Shown: positions 22,458 to 34,500 of the stretch, one piece after another
Numbering within the stretch: the stretch's first letter is position 1
Layout of the letters: each line of letters starts with the position of its first letter
Assembly: GCA_017893485.1 (NCBI GenBank)
Contig: CM030367.1
Location: 84,388,853 to 84,452,852, forward strand
DNA length: 64,000 bases
DNA from: Hemerocallis citrina
Lineage: Eukaryota; Streptophyta; Magnoliopsida; Asparagales; Asphodelaceae
Direction of reading: 5' to 3'
Translations under genes and position numbers: made by a program
Notes under the pieces: model-generated
The model's database searches: none
What the model saw: only the letters and a program-made list of their open reading frames with translations
Told to the model about the DNA's origin: nothing

Positions 22458-22766
22458 TAATTAAATAAATAAATGAGTTGTTTTGGGTGGGAATTTGAAT
22501 TTGACTTTTGGGGGGAAACTTTTGGGGGGAAATGTGTTTTGTGAAATTAGATCTGGGCCTTTGATTTTAGAGGAATTGAAGGGGAGCCATTTGATAGCTT
22601 TCTTTGTATTTTATTATATAGATGCTATAGTTTTAGATCCTTACGTACGAGTTTAAACAAGAGGAAAGAATTTATGATTAATATTTTGACTAAAAAGTTG
22701 ATGAAAGAGTTTAGTTCCCGATTCCATCATTTTTAAATTGTAAATTGCATGGGTAATAACAGTGTA

Positions 22767-23021
22767 TCTATCCTGGCATTTCCACAGGAGCGCTGGGATA
22801 GATAGCGATTCAATTTTTTTTAAATTTCCCACATCTATCTTGGCGTTTACAAGAAACGCTGGTATATGCGTAACATATAACGGCATTTTTACAACAAATG
22901 CCAGTATATGTTATACATATACCGGCGTTTCTATTATAAACGTCGAGATAGATGCTCCGCATTTTTTGTTGAATTAATAACGATGTCTATCCCGGCAGTT
23001 ATAAACCGCCGGTATAGAGTA
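22767..23021. repeat. Array of five imperfect palindromes, CACTA-type subterminal repeats
   Basis: Five units of about 40 bp, each built as TATC...GGCGTTT-loop-AAACGCCGG...ATAGAT, at about 22767, 22832, 22871, 22917 and 22983. Similar units occur at 39291 and at 50753-51159. Clusters of short inverted motifs near both ends are typical of CACTA elements, where transposase binds. The terminal CACTA motif itself is not seen here. Confidence 0.6.
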
Positions 23022-23501
23022 GAGTATTTAAATTTTTTTGTTTCTAATGTTATATTTTTTTAATGTTTATTATTTTATATTATATTATATTTTTTTTATT
23101 TATACGCAGATAGCACAAACATTTTTTTATGGAATATCATGATGAATGATGGAAATTATTATAAAATACAAATTTGATAAAGTAGAATTATCAATACTAT
23201 ATATTACTCAATAATGCACATTTATTAAATCTATATTCTCTCCTTTTGATTATATATATTTATCATCTTATTATTAACAACGGTGTTCTACATTTCTTGA
23301 AAAATGATTGTACTATTTTATAAACAGTTATAATATAGATCCTTACTTTTACTAGTTAGTATTAAAGATAACTTGATAATGCTTTTATATATGTTCAACC
23401 CTGTGCTAACAAGATGATTACAGCCAAATTCAGTTATTGATGTATATAAAATGAAACAAGTTAGTAATTTGATATAATGACAAGCGGACGATTGTAACAA
23501 C
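23022..23501. other. AT-rich non-coding DNA
   Basis: No gene seen. Its last five bases (ACAAC, 23497-23501) are the left target duplication of the Copia element. Confidence 0.5.
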
Positions 23502-24227
23502 TGTTAGGGATTTCTACCGAAAACCCCCCTTAGGATCCTGTTGAGTTATTCAATGTAATCAACACAAACCACCAAGCATATATGAGATCATACCAAACAC
23601 ACAAAAGCACGCAATTTTGTCCTGGTTGGGGCTTTCACCTTAATCAGGGGGAGAAAAAATCCAAAATATTATTCAACTAGAGAAGATACAAGAATATTAC
23701 AATTCCCACCATAACCCTTTCTCAAGCCTCACCAGCAAGTACTAGTTGTTTACAATTAGAGAATCACTCAATCTCTCCTTCAATGAAGTACTCTCTCTCT
23801 TCTTGGCTTTCAATGGAGGCCAATAACAACAATATATAGAGATATAGAGAAAACCTAGTTTGATATCTTGATACAATAGCCTTTGGATATTCTTCAAGAG
23901 ATAACCCTACGTAAGAGCCGTCAGATCTGACTTGAAGAGCAAGTTAGGCTTCTCATGAATCACCAAGATCTGACCCAAATTATCCATCAGCGTCGCGCGC
24001 GGTCGACCGCACCACAAGGTCAGTCGACCATCCCCCTCTCGGGAACTTCTATAGAGTTGGGTAAGTAGGGCGGTGGACCGCACCCCAATTACGGTCGACC
24101 GTAACTCCATCTGCTGCTACAGTTGCTGACTGTTTCCCTTGCTTCCACTCCGTCTTCGATCATCTCGATTCCTCCATCGTCTTATTGTTTTCTTATCCAA
24201 CATAGTATACAAGACATAAACCCAACA
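23502..24227 (-). repeat. Copia 3' LTR (726 bp)
   Basis: Same length as its partner at 25374-26099 and differs from it by scattered substitutions only. It is bounded by TGTT...AACA. Confidence 0.9.
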
Positions 24228-24469
24228 ATCTCCACCTTGGATTGCATACTCATGAACACACCTGTGTGATTAAAAAACCTTCTAGACTCTTTTCCTTCTC
24301 TTCTTGCAAACAACTCGTTTCAATGGCTTCCTCTGCTAGTTGAATCTATCTCCACCAGTTTTTCTCCTGCTGTATGCCCCCCTCAAGGGCACACCCCAGT
24401 AAATGTAATCATGGAGGTGTCACCCTCCACACGAACTTGACCCAACTCAACCTTCGTTCCCACACAACG

Positions 24470-25322
24470 TTATGATGCAAATTTGAAAGTAGAAACCATC
24501 TCCCTCTCGGAGCAAACCTGAGAAGAACTAACCGAATCAAAAGAACAACCTGAATTTACATCTAAAGAACTTGAAACAAAAGCACTGTTTAAGCCATCAC
24601 TTGATTCAGAGACACTTGATTTGGCACCCCTCTGACTCAATCGCTTGCAACAATCTCTTATGTAATGCTCAATCCTTTTGCACTGGTGGCCACAGACCTT
24701 ACCCCTACATACACTTTCCCTTCTAATCAAAGTACAATCCACCTCCAAGCAACTCACAGAAGTTGATGCCGATTTCTGACTCTCCTTCCTAAGTGCTTCT
24801 CCTCCAACCCCTCGATCATACATGCTATGAAAAACTTCTCCTTGGTCGGTTTCTCATCTAGCATGGTAATCATGTTGGATGGATTTGGTGATGAATATAT
24901 CGAGTTGGAAACCCTTAGATCATCTGCGTTGAACGCTCTCAGTTCAGATAACTCCATATTGAACTCCACTTCATGATCTAGTAGAGCGGTACTTTCCTTC
25001 ATTGAGAAATCCCACAATTTTTTCGCTGGTACATCCAACCCTGTGATGACGGTCCTGAGTAGTCAGTTCTGAATTTTTCCCAAAGACTCGTCGTGCTTCT
25101 CATATACTTGACTTCGTTCGTCGATGACAACCGGATTAAACCCAAGGCTTCTAAAGATATCTTCTTCCACTTCTCCTATTTTGTGCCGATTGGTCTCCCT
25201 TTATCTCCTTCTAGGACTAGAGCCAAGTCCTGTTGAACCAATGCTTCATGCATGTCCACCTTCAAGAGATCAAAGTTGATCTTACCTTTGAACCGCTTGA
25301 TCTTCGTGATCTAATCTGCCAT
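24470..25322 (-). pseudogene. Copia gag, degraded
   Basis: Gag of Copia elements forms the particle that packages element RNA. The minus-strand ATG at 25322 begins MAD followed immediately by TAG. The frame then reads ITKIKRFKGKINF and LALVLEG, which are gag N-terminal features, with a second stop near 25183. Later blocks appear in shifted frames (24754-25038 and 24470-24823). They include VCGHQCKRIEHYIRDCCK, a corrupted CCHC zinc knuckle. Several stops and frameshifts make it non-functional. Confidence 0.75.
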
Positions 25323-25373
25323 CTTCTCCAAGGAACTCGAACAAACCCTTGAACCCGAAGCTCTAATACCAAC

Positions 25374-26099
25374 TGTTAGGGATTTCTACCGAAAACCCCC
25401 TTTAGGATCCTATTGAGTTATTCGATGCAATCAACATAAACCACCAAGCATATATGAGATCATATCAAACACACCAAAGCACACACAATTTTTTCCTAGT
25501 TGGGGCTTTCGCCTTAATCCGAGGGAGAAGAAACCCAAAATATTATTCAACTAGAGAAGATACAAGGATATTACAATTCCCACCACGACCCTTTCTTAAG
25601 CCTCACCAGCAAGTACCCGTTGTTTACAATTAGAGAATCACTCAATCTCTCATTCAATGAAGTACTCTCTCTTCTTGGCTCTCAATGAAGGCCAATAACA
25701 ACAATATATAGAGATATAGAGAAAACCTAGTTTGATATCTTGATACAATAGCCTTTGGATATTCCTGAAGAGATAACCCTACGTAAGAGCCGTCAGATCT
25801 GACTTGAAGAGCAAGTTGGGCTTCTCACAAATCACCAAGATCTGACCCAAATTATCCATCAGCATCGCGCGCGGTCGACCGCACCACAAGGTCAGTCGAC
25901 CATCCCCCTCTCGGGAACTTCTGTAGAGTTGGGCAAGTAGGGCGGTCGACCGCACCCCAATTACGGTCGACCGTAACTCCATCTACTGCTACAGTTGCTG
26001 ACTGTTTCCCTTGCTTCCACTCCGTCTTCGATCATCACGAGTCCTCCATTATCTCATCGTCTTCTTATCCAACATAGTATGCAAGACATAAACCCAACA
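25374..26099 (-). repeat. Copia 5' LTR (726 bp)
   Basis: Partner of 23502-24227. It is next to the primer-binding site and followed by the right target duplication ACAAC. Confidence 0.9.
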
Positions 26100-26104
26100 A
26101 CAAC

Positions 26105-26127
26105 ATAAAAGAGGACGAGCAAGGAAG

Positions 26128-26205
<78 letters not shown>

Positions 26206-26734
26206 GTCGGGCTGAAAAAGGAAAGTTGTAGTTGAATAAAAATGTTATATCGCCGGATGTATAAACACAAAGTACAATAGTTCGTTTGCTATTATTGGAA
26301 TTAATAATTCGATCTCATATAATTTGGTTCACCAATAATTATATGCAAATTTTTCTTATATGATGTAAGTAATGTTTGGTGAAAATTGTTGATTCGAATT
26401 GTAGGTATAATATTTAGAAAAAAAATTGGATTGTTCAATCGTGAAAAATAGAGTTATTAATGATTAAAATCTACAACTGTTTGTTTGTTCATAGTAAAGT
26501 ATTTATATTCCAAAATTGGAAAGAGTTTGAATTTTTTTATAAGCGGCCGATAATTGAAAATGAGAGGAAAATGATTGAAAAGTGCACAAACGACATTCAA
26601 AAAATACGAAACTTTGGGACACGCCAGGATTCACCACACACAACCTAATGCAACATTTAAAAGTGAGTTTCAACTCACGATCTGCACGAAACAGCTAAAA
26701 TGCATTAACAATAATAATTATAATTATATATATA
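26105..26734. other. AT-rich spacer with (TA)n
   Basis: (TA)n at 26130-26202, then AT-rich sequence with no coding signal, up to the CTAG terminus of Helitron copy b. Confidence 0.5.
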
Positions 26735-28171
26735 CTAGGTTTGCCCGTTGACACGTGCCTATGACACGTCTTCAGAACGGTGCACCTGGTTTGATTATAT
26801 AAAATAGTTTTGGAGGTCCAGCAAATTAATTGAAGTAGCAAATATATTATATGAGAAAGCAGTATATCTGCCTTTAAGCTCAATCATCGCCTTCTTGATC
26901 ATTAACTTGAACTTACCTGGAATGCATATAGTTTGTTAGAAACACTACATAGAGTTTTTTTTAACTTCAGCATCACTTTTAGATGCTTGTAATAGTTATG
27001 CAAGGACATTATCATATAGGTTTGATAGAGCTTACTCTAATCCAATAACCACTATGAGCATGTCTAAATACAATTGTAACGCAAGTGCATGTGTGAAGGT
27101 ATCTACAATACCAATAATCTAAACGTTTGTTTGTCTGAGACTCAGTTTGCAATTGAAATACATCTTATTATTATTTCAACTAAAATGAAATACATGAAGT
27201 TCTCAAAATTCTGATCCAAGCAAATCATTTCTTTTATCTCCACTTTATCTCCCTATTGCACCTTTATAAAAAAAAAGCAAAATGGATAAATAATAATTTT
27301 ACTTTAGTTGTCTTTCTTGAGTGTAGAGTTTGCACCCTTCACTAGTAAACTTCAGTCATCTGAATCCTATATATCCAAACATACACTAAAAGTTCTTATA
27401 TGTTATGTTATCCATGGTTTCTAATAACCAGTGAAGGGAACACTTCATGATAGTATTTTCTCTTGTAGTAAAGAAATTAATGTTGCATATTTGCCAAGTT
27501 ATTTTAGGTTGCTAGTCAGCTTACCTGTCTTGCTATGGTTTGGAAGCCCAAATTGAGGCCACCAAATAATCCATCTCTCATTTGCATACACCTTAAATCA
27601 AAACCAATAAAAAACTCATCAAATAAATCACCAAATTAAAATTTTTTGAACCAAAAAATAAAACAATCATATCTCTTTGAACTTAAATCTCATGCACACA
27701 CAAAATTCGAGTCAGCAAAAAACTGAGTAATCCCCTGCACACAAAAAACAAAAAATTAGAATGTGAATTTGGTTAATGAGAAGAAATTAGAGTCGTCGCA
27801 TCGCATATAGAGACTCTCGATTCGGTATAGGGGAGTCACCGATACGGAGTCGCTTGATATTCGCGCTCGATTTGGTGGAGATGAGTCACCGATACGGAAT
27901 CAGTAGCTGATCAGATATCGGTGACGACCTCTTGATTGGGGTTCAACATTGGATTTGGATTTGCATTGATATTTTCAAAACTTTCAAATTTTCAAAATTT
28001 AAAATTTTTAAAATTTTAATTTTTTTAAAATTTTAAAATTTTTAAATAATTTTAAAAATTTTAATAATTGTTAATAACTTTTTATAATTTTTTTATTTTT
28101 TTTTTATTTTTTGAATTATTTTTAAAGTTTTAAAATTTTTTAATTTTTTAATCTTCTTAATTTTTTTTAAT

Positions 28172-28202
<31 letters not shown>

Positions 28203-28352
28203 ATTAAATAAATAAAGAAGTTGTTTTGGGTGGGGGGATTTGAATTTGAGTTTTGGGGGGGGGGGGGGGATGTGTGATTAAATTTGGGCCTTTGATTTTG
28301 GGGGAATTGAAGGAAGGAATTGAAGGAAACCCACTTGATAACTTTCTTTGTG

Positions 28353-28394
<42 letters not shown>

Positions 28395-28395
28395 C
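26735..28395 (-). mobile_element. Non-autonomous Helitron, copy b
   Basis: Its minus-strand 3' end, GGCACGTGTCAACGGGCAAA plus CCTAG, lies at 26758-26735, after an imperfect GTGTC/GGCAC hairpin. The 3' part (26735-26890) and 5' part (about 27960-28390) match copies a and c. The 5' end is blurred by an expanded (ATT)n tract. About 1.1 kb in the middle (26890-27950) is absent from copy c and may be captured or inserted DNA. It includes repeated GTCACCGATACGGA words near 27835 and 27885. Confidence 0.68.
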
Positions 28396-28403
28396 ATATA
28401 TAA

Positions 28404-28448
<45 letters not shown>
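28361..28448. repeat. (ATT)n and (TA)n microsatellites
   Basis: ATT tract to about 28394, then TA-rich repeat to 28448. A G15-type homopolymer lies just upstream (about 28256-28270). Confidence 0.95.
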
Positions 28449-28451
<3 letters not shown>

Positions 28452-31284
28452 GAAATTTACCGTGCACCAAGTGCACGTTGCAAAGGTAGAAACTATAAAA
28501 AATAAAAAATTGCTCAAAACATGACAATGCATTATATGCATAGACAAAATTTAGACTACAAATAAATTGTGCTTACACAAAAAAAGACTAATAATAAAAA
28601 GGGTATAATATGTGGAAATCAAAGTGACTTGAAACAGGCCAGTGAGACTCATGTTAAATATGGATTGGCCTCAACTGCATCATTTAGTAATCATCATTTA
28701 GAGCATCCTTTGGTAATCACCATTTGGCATTTCAATAGCTCCCCTTCTCCTTACTAAAAAAGGTCCCCTTTTCAAAAGTTGTTTACACAAATAAAAAGAA
28801 AGAACAAAAGAAAGAAAGACTATTCTTTAAAGATGAGATTTAGTACGAGTCTCATTAATCATCAAATGAGTAAATATTTACATTGTAGCACTCAAACTCT
28901 TGGGCAATTGCAAAGTACAAAATATTGACTAATTTCTACATGTCATGATATCAAATATATTTAAAAACAAAATTTATAAATCTTTCTTTACAAAACACGT
29001 TTTAGTTCTTGTCGTCTTCCATTTGTTTTTTTTTTATATCTTTCTTTGTGTAATCTAACAAGTTCCTACCTAACTTAGAGTTAGTTGCCCGTCCATGCTA
29101 ATATCTGGATGTCGCTGATTTGCTAACAAACTATAAACAAGTGCATCATAAATTGATTGTTGCTTCTGTAAGAACAACAAGGATTAGGAAATAATGTGAA
29201 CAAACAAATTTGTTCCCACACAATTATTACAAAAGATAAAATACTCAATTCAAATATTAATTTAGTTAACCTAAAATAGAAATAATTAAGGAAATACAGT
29301 CATGAAAAAAACATGTCACTAATTGTAGAAATTTACTGTGCATGTGCACGTGGTTTGGTGCACATGCCAGTTGAATATTTTAATCACGTTCCACGCGACA
29401 AAATTCCTCTCGGTTCATAAAAAATGTTGCGTGCCTCGTCAACCCGCCCTAAATTCACAAGCACCCTAAAAAATGCAGTGTTAATAATTGGAGTAGACAG
29501 TTCCTCACCAAATGGGATAACACGACTCTTATTAAGATTAACCCTCAATCCTGACCAAAGATTCAAAACATCCAAGCACCACCCCCAAGGTGCATCATCG
29601 CCTTGAACATAATAACTAAAATATGGACCAGCTTCTGAGACATTAGGGGGGAAATCCTCTTAGCAAATAATCAACTAACCAGAGATTAAAGTGGATGATC
29701 TGCAAGAAGTATAAAGACATAAGGTGGATCAAATCATTTATTAAGAAAGACAGCAAATTCAGTTGGAAGGCACGGAATTGCCTGGGGAAAGTCGTACAAA
29801 TCCGAGTGTCGGAGCCCAAGTCCAAGTCCATTTATATAAAAAGCATAAATTTTTAAGCCCGGACTGGATTATAAAATAAATGGAGCAGGCATGGGTTAAA
29901 CTCAGCTTTATCGTAGCTACATACACATAAGATAACTAACTTTAAATAATATGATAGTTTTCAAGTCAATAAAAAAGAAAACATAAAAACAAAGAAGAAT
30001 AAGTTACCTCATGTCCAAGTGTTATATTATAGAAATTAACCATATGCTTTATAGTGATGCAAATTATAATATGTAACATATTGGACCCAATGAACTTAAT
30101 ACCTTCATCCAAAACCAGACCGGCTGATAATTTTTAAAAAATCATCCTCACAACTGTTATTACACAGAAGAAAAAAAAAGAATCTCACACCATTAAGTAT
30201 ATCATAGAACAATATTCTGTCTCATGCTTAAAAAATTGAGCAGAAGGATACATGTCACCGATATATTACATCTTTAAAATGATATGCAACTAAAACTGTC
30301 GACATATAATTATGGGAAAATCAATAACTGAGAGAGAGAACCTATTTTTAGTCTTGATACACTAAAATGCTGCCTCCAATAGCACTAAAAATCCTGCTAG
30401 CAAAGAATATACAAAATTGCTTAATAAACCAGTACTAAATGATCTCCATAGAAGGATTTGGCAAATGAGGAACTGGAAATAATTTACAGACAATAAACAT
30501 GACCTGGCAGCAATAACATCTGTAGGATCCCAAAGGCATGAGAACATAGTATTCAAGTTTAGGTTAAGTTTGGGGGGGAAATGGCCCTGCAGAGAAGTAG
30601 AAGATACAAAAAAATAAAAAATAAAAATTCCAATCGATAGTAATTGTCAGAATTACTTATCTCCATTCACCCATATTAAGGACCATCTCCTCTGCAAAAA
30701 GAGGATATAACTGCAGTGGAAAACAATAGGAAGTTGTTGTATCTGAATCTAACTTGGAATAGGAGAATATATTCAAAAGATCCATGTATGTGCAGTTTAT
30801 ATTCTACGCATGCAGAAAGAATAAGATAAGGGAGAGAAGATGACCAAAAAGACAAACGACAGAAGATTAGGTAGGCGAGTGGCACGTGAATTTAATCAGA
30901 GGCAGAGTACAATAGCAGGAAGTTTATGTAATATCTCTTATTTTTAAAGATCAATATCAAAATTTGATAAGAGTGATTTCAATACCATAAAGAAGTATTA
31001 GTAGTTGCTGATACCAGATCTGAAATTGAATGGAAGCTCATGATTGTAAAATTCCTACACTACCAATTTGAGCAACCAGACAGAGAACCTAGAACAATAT
31101 GAATCTCATCAAGCAATATTGTCAAAGATTTGCCACCAATGTTTATTTACCCTAAAACTGCTTAAATCAGACACATCATGAACTGTGGCGACTAAAGATG
31201 TAATGCTCTGATAAATTATCTTGCAGAATCAGCGTCTCCCAATTAATGTTTGTAATTTGGACCAAAGTGACTCCTACTTCTGAT
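28449..31284. other. Mostly non-coding DNA
   Basis: AT-rich. Apart from an orphan exon-like segment on the minus strand (29388-29634), nothing recognisable. GAAATTTAC(C/T)GTGCA occurs at about 28452 and 29331, and a related word near 34851. Confidence 0.4.
29388..29634 (-). pseudogene. Orphan exon-like segment, unidentified protein
   Basis: The minus strand reads from a CTCAG acceptor (exon starts 29634) to a GT donor (exon ends 29388). It has no internal stop over about 82 codons, including DDAPWGWCLDVLNLW, GLRVNLNKSRVIPFGEEL and VNLGRVDEARNIF. The composition looks like genuine protein, and the last block resembles a helical-repeat (PPR/TPR-like) segment. No neighbouring exons are recognised. 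It may be a captured or relict host exon. I cannot name the gene. Confidence 0.45.
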
Positions 31285-31514
31285 CAGGGACGAAGCCAGA
31301 ACAATTTTACTGGGAGGGCCAAGAAAAAATTCTATGATTAAATGTAAAAATATAGAGATTTTTTCATAATTTTTAGGGGGGCCCAACAATAAAACATAGA
31401 ATTCAGGGGGGGCAAATTATAATTTTTTAAGGGTTTATAAATTTTTCAATAGTGTGAAGGAGGTTTTTGAAAATTCGGGGGGGGGGGGGGGGACTCCCGG
31501 GCCCTCCGCCCCTG
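31285..31514. mobile_element. hAT-type MITE, 230 bp
   Basis: Imperfect terminal inverted repeats CAGGGACGAAGCC (left) and, as the complement of the right end, CAGGGGCGGAGGGC. The flanking 8-bp sites CTTCTGAT (31277-31284) and CTTCTGGA (31515-31522) agree at six of eight positions, as expected for an aged hAT target duplication. The interior is non-coding with a long G-run (about 31480-31493). Confidence 0.68.
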
Positions 31515-34500
31515 CTTCTGGATGACTACTGTGGTTACCTTACATATATTGCACCCTGGTTACCTTACATATATTGCACACTATAAATTTCTCTCCAAAC
31601 TCCCCTACCAAGTTCAAGATCAACACAAATAAAAGGACTACATATTGAACAAAAAAAACATGTATTGGAATACAATAACCATGCAAATTTTGGATTCCGT
31701 GAAACAAACTGTTCGTTTATATATATGCATGATATGGTACTCAATAACAATAAAAATAGTTCCAAATGCATGTGAATGCTAACTACAAAATGGGTTTTGC
31801 AGAAAAAAATTCAATTTCCCTTGTGATTTAATTCTGTTATGAAGAAACATATGAAAGGTTTATGATAGTAAGACCCTCGCTTTCATGGATCTTTTGGCAC
31901 TTAAGGAAACTGAAATGGCGCATGTCCTTCACAATGCCACTTAAAGCAGTACTGTAAACACACTTGGGAAGCTTAGCAAGAGCTAAATGGCTTTTTGAAA
32001 ATTTTAAAACACAAGATATCTGCTAATGCACGGCAATCAACCAACAGTTAAAATATTCTATATGCTTTATTTAAGCCTACTTAAGCATCAATATATGTGT
32101 GCGTTCAACAAATGACGGACATGTTGAACTGATATGTAAAACATGTCACCAACATCATCTTAATATGTTCCAAGCCTTTTGCAGAGCAGCCGATGATGCA
32201 TTCCTCATTAAACAAAGTCAAATATACTTATGCACTCGTATCTTTAGTTATGATTTTGAATACATATATAAACAAATTTATTTGTAATTAATCATTTTTT
32301 ATATATTGGAGTAAAGTACGAGAAAGAAAAACAATCAAGAATAGTAGCTAGTTAAGAGAATCATCATATCATCAGTCACGAAAAACATCTTCGAAAAAGG
32401 CATTCATCTATGTTTAGTTACAGGAGGGAATATGTTGCTACGTAAGAGAATAATTTAGCCATGGGCCGACTTCAATGCACTAAAATTACTTTTACATCCC
32501 TTTAGATCTAGAGTTAATAAATTTAAAGACTTAATATATCCAGAAAATAATATACAAGTCAAAACAAAGAGTTGTAAAAATGAGGGCTTACGATTGGAAC
32601 TGTATTACTTGAAGATTGAGCCCGGTTTACATGGTCATTAGGATGTATAAATTTTCCACCCCATTATTAAAAAGACAAATTATGGATACATGAAATAAGC
32701 CTAAGAAGTAGGAAATCATAATTCTAAGGTCCACATAACATAAGGAACGGCCATTGACTTCGAATGTATAGAGTGTGATTCTCTTCTAGTATAACTGGAA
32801 GATAAAAATTCATTTTATATCAAAAGCAATTATTATTTGTGTAATTGGATTAGCTTTAACTTCCATGTTAACTATATGTATAAAGTCTAAATTAACCAAG
32901 GGGACTGTATCTGTTAGGGAGCTTTCGTTTTATTTGGTATTGAGTTATACATACTATTTATGTGAATGATAATACTCTTTTGAAGTACCTAAAGTTTTCG
33001 ATATCCTGCTCTAAACAAGAGAAATGACAACAGAGCAATGTTGGATTAGTTATATTGTAGGCTAAATATTGGTGTATTCATGACACATGTTGGAAATTTT
33101 AGAAGATATATAATGAAATCTTATGATTAAAAATTGTACGACTTGTTAACATCGTGAGAAATGATAAAAACAATAAAAAGTATACTTGTAAGGATTGCAG
33201 CTAGGTGCAAATTTCCAATGATTAAAAAAGCTTTTTTGGTTTCAGAAACTAATATAACAATATAAAAAATGAGAATAGGTGTAGGATTACTAAAAAACAC
33301 TTCTGTTTTGCTGCTTTATGTGCAACAGGCTCAAGAATTGCCAAACACATCCTATCAAAGATTAAGCGTATGATGGGCATAAAAAATATATTTAAAGCAA
33401 GAACACAGATACATATTCTCTTCAAACTCTTTTAAAACTCATTTTTACCAGAATTTGTTTTTCTGAAACAAAATGTTCAAAAGCCTTCTGCAATAGATAG
33501 CATATCCTATTCTTTTCAATCATAAATGTGATTTACAATACATTATTTCTATATTAGAAATTACAAAATAAGCATATAATAGATATCAAACATAATTTTT
33601 AATCATAAACCCCAGATAGTTTAAAAAGTTCAGGAAGAGATCCTAATACACCATAGCTATAATGCCAAGCATATCAAAATGACTGTTATCCAAATGCTAA
33701 CATTTTTTTGGGATAAATTTTAGGGTTATGGTTTAAAGTGTTTGTTGTCTTGATCCCTCAAAACTATCCAATGTTACACAACTATTACCAAAATTCACAA
33801 ATTAAGAGTACCATATGGAAAAAGTATCCTATATGAAAGTTTTCAAGCTCCTATTCCTAACATGGTGTTGTGTAGATAACAGGGGAAGTAGCTGTAAGCC
33901 AATAAAAGAAATCATTCAGAATTAAATAGAATCAATGTATCCACTTTCGATAACTAAGGAGTCGTATTCATATAGCATATTGGACCAGTACCTTCAGAAG
34001 AAGGTGACGACTTGCCTCTATCCAATAATACCGTCTAATACAAGCCAACATCCTCCCTCTAAAGTCCTGAACCTTCACCGGCCTCGTGTTCCACAACTGT
34101 CCTTTAACAAACAACAAATTGATCATTCCCCTACACAAAAAACAACTATAAGAAAGAAAGTGGAATTTTTAATGAAACCTACAAATGAGTATGACTTCAT
34201 TAGAGTAACATTTTCTTCATGATGCTTCTCCTCTTAATCCTTCTTGTCGGATGTCATCAAAAATAAAATTTTAAGATTTTAAAAAATTATGTTCAATGCA
34301 GAAAGAGACAAGGCTAAAAGCAAAATTTGTGGTTGCTACAAAAAATGTCCGAAATTGTTGTCCTTAGGTTTGTTTTACAGGAGATGAATAGAGGATCAGA
34401 TAATAGAAAGACAAAAAGCATTAAACCTACAAGACTAAAAGAATTTGGTATAAATCAATATAAATTAAAATAGGCTATTGTGTGATAGATATGATATGAC

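Larger units (their letters stand above)
21750..22622 (-). mobile_element. Non-autonomous Helitron, copy a
   Basis: Read on the minus strand, it starts TCTATATAATAAAA (22622) and ends with CTAG (21753-21750) after a hairpin-forming GC-rich end. It lies between an A and a T, as expected for Helitron insertion. Its 5' part (about 22431-22620) matches copies b and c, including a (GA)n tract and a GGGTGGGAATTTGAATTTGA block. It carries no protein. A foldback MITE (21956-22133) and a further Helitron-like remnant (about 22143-22390) sit inside it. Confidence 0.72.
23502..26099 (-). mobile_element. Non-autonomous Ty1/Copia LTR retrotransposon
   Basis: Two LTRs of 726 bp (23502-24227 and 25374-26099) flank 1146 bp of internal sequence, with a perfect 5-bp target duplication ACAAC (23497-23501 and 26100-26104). 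On the minus strand the element begins TGTTGGG, has a primer-binding site TGGTATTAGAGC directly after the 5' LTR (25371-25360) and a purine-rich tract AAGGTGGAGAT directly before the 3' LTR (24238-24228). The interior holds only a degraded gag. Protease, integrase and RT are absent, so it depended on another element. Confidence 0.9.

Noticed and set aside
29384..29575. LINE reverse transcriptase fragment
   Set aside because: GLRVNLNKS is only superficially like LINE RT. The rest of the frame lacks RT motifs, and splice sites fit a host exon better.
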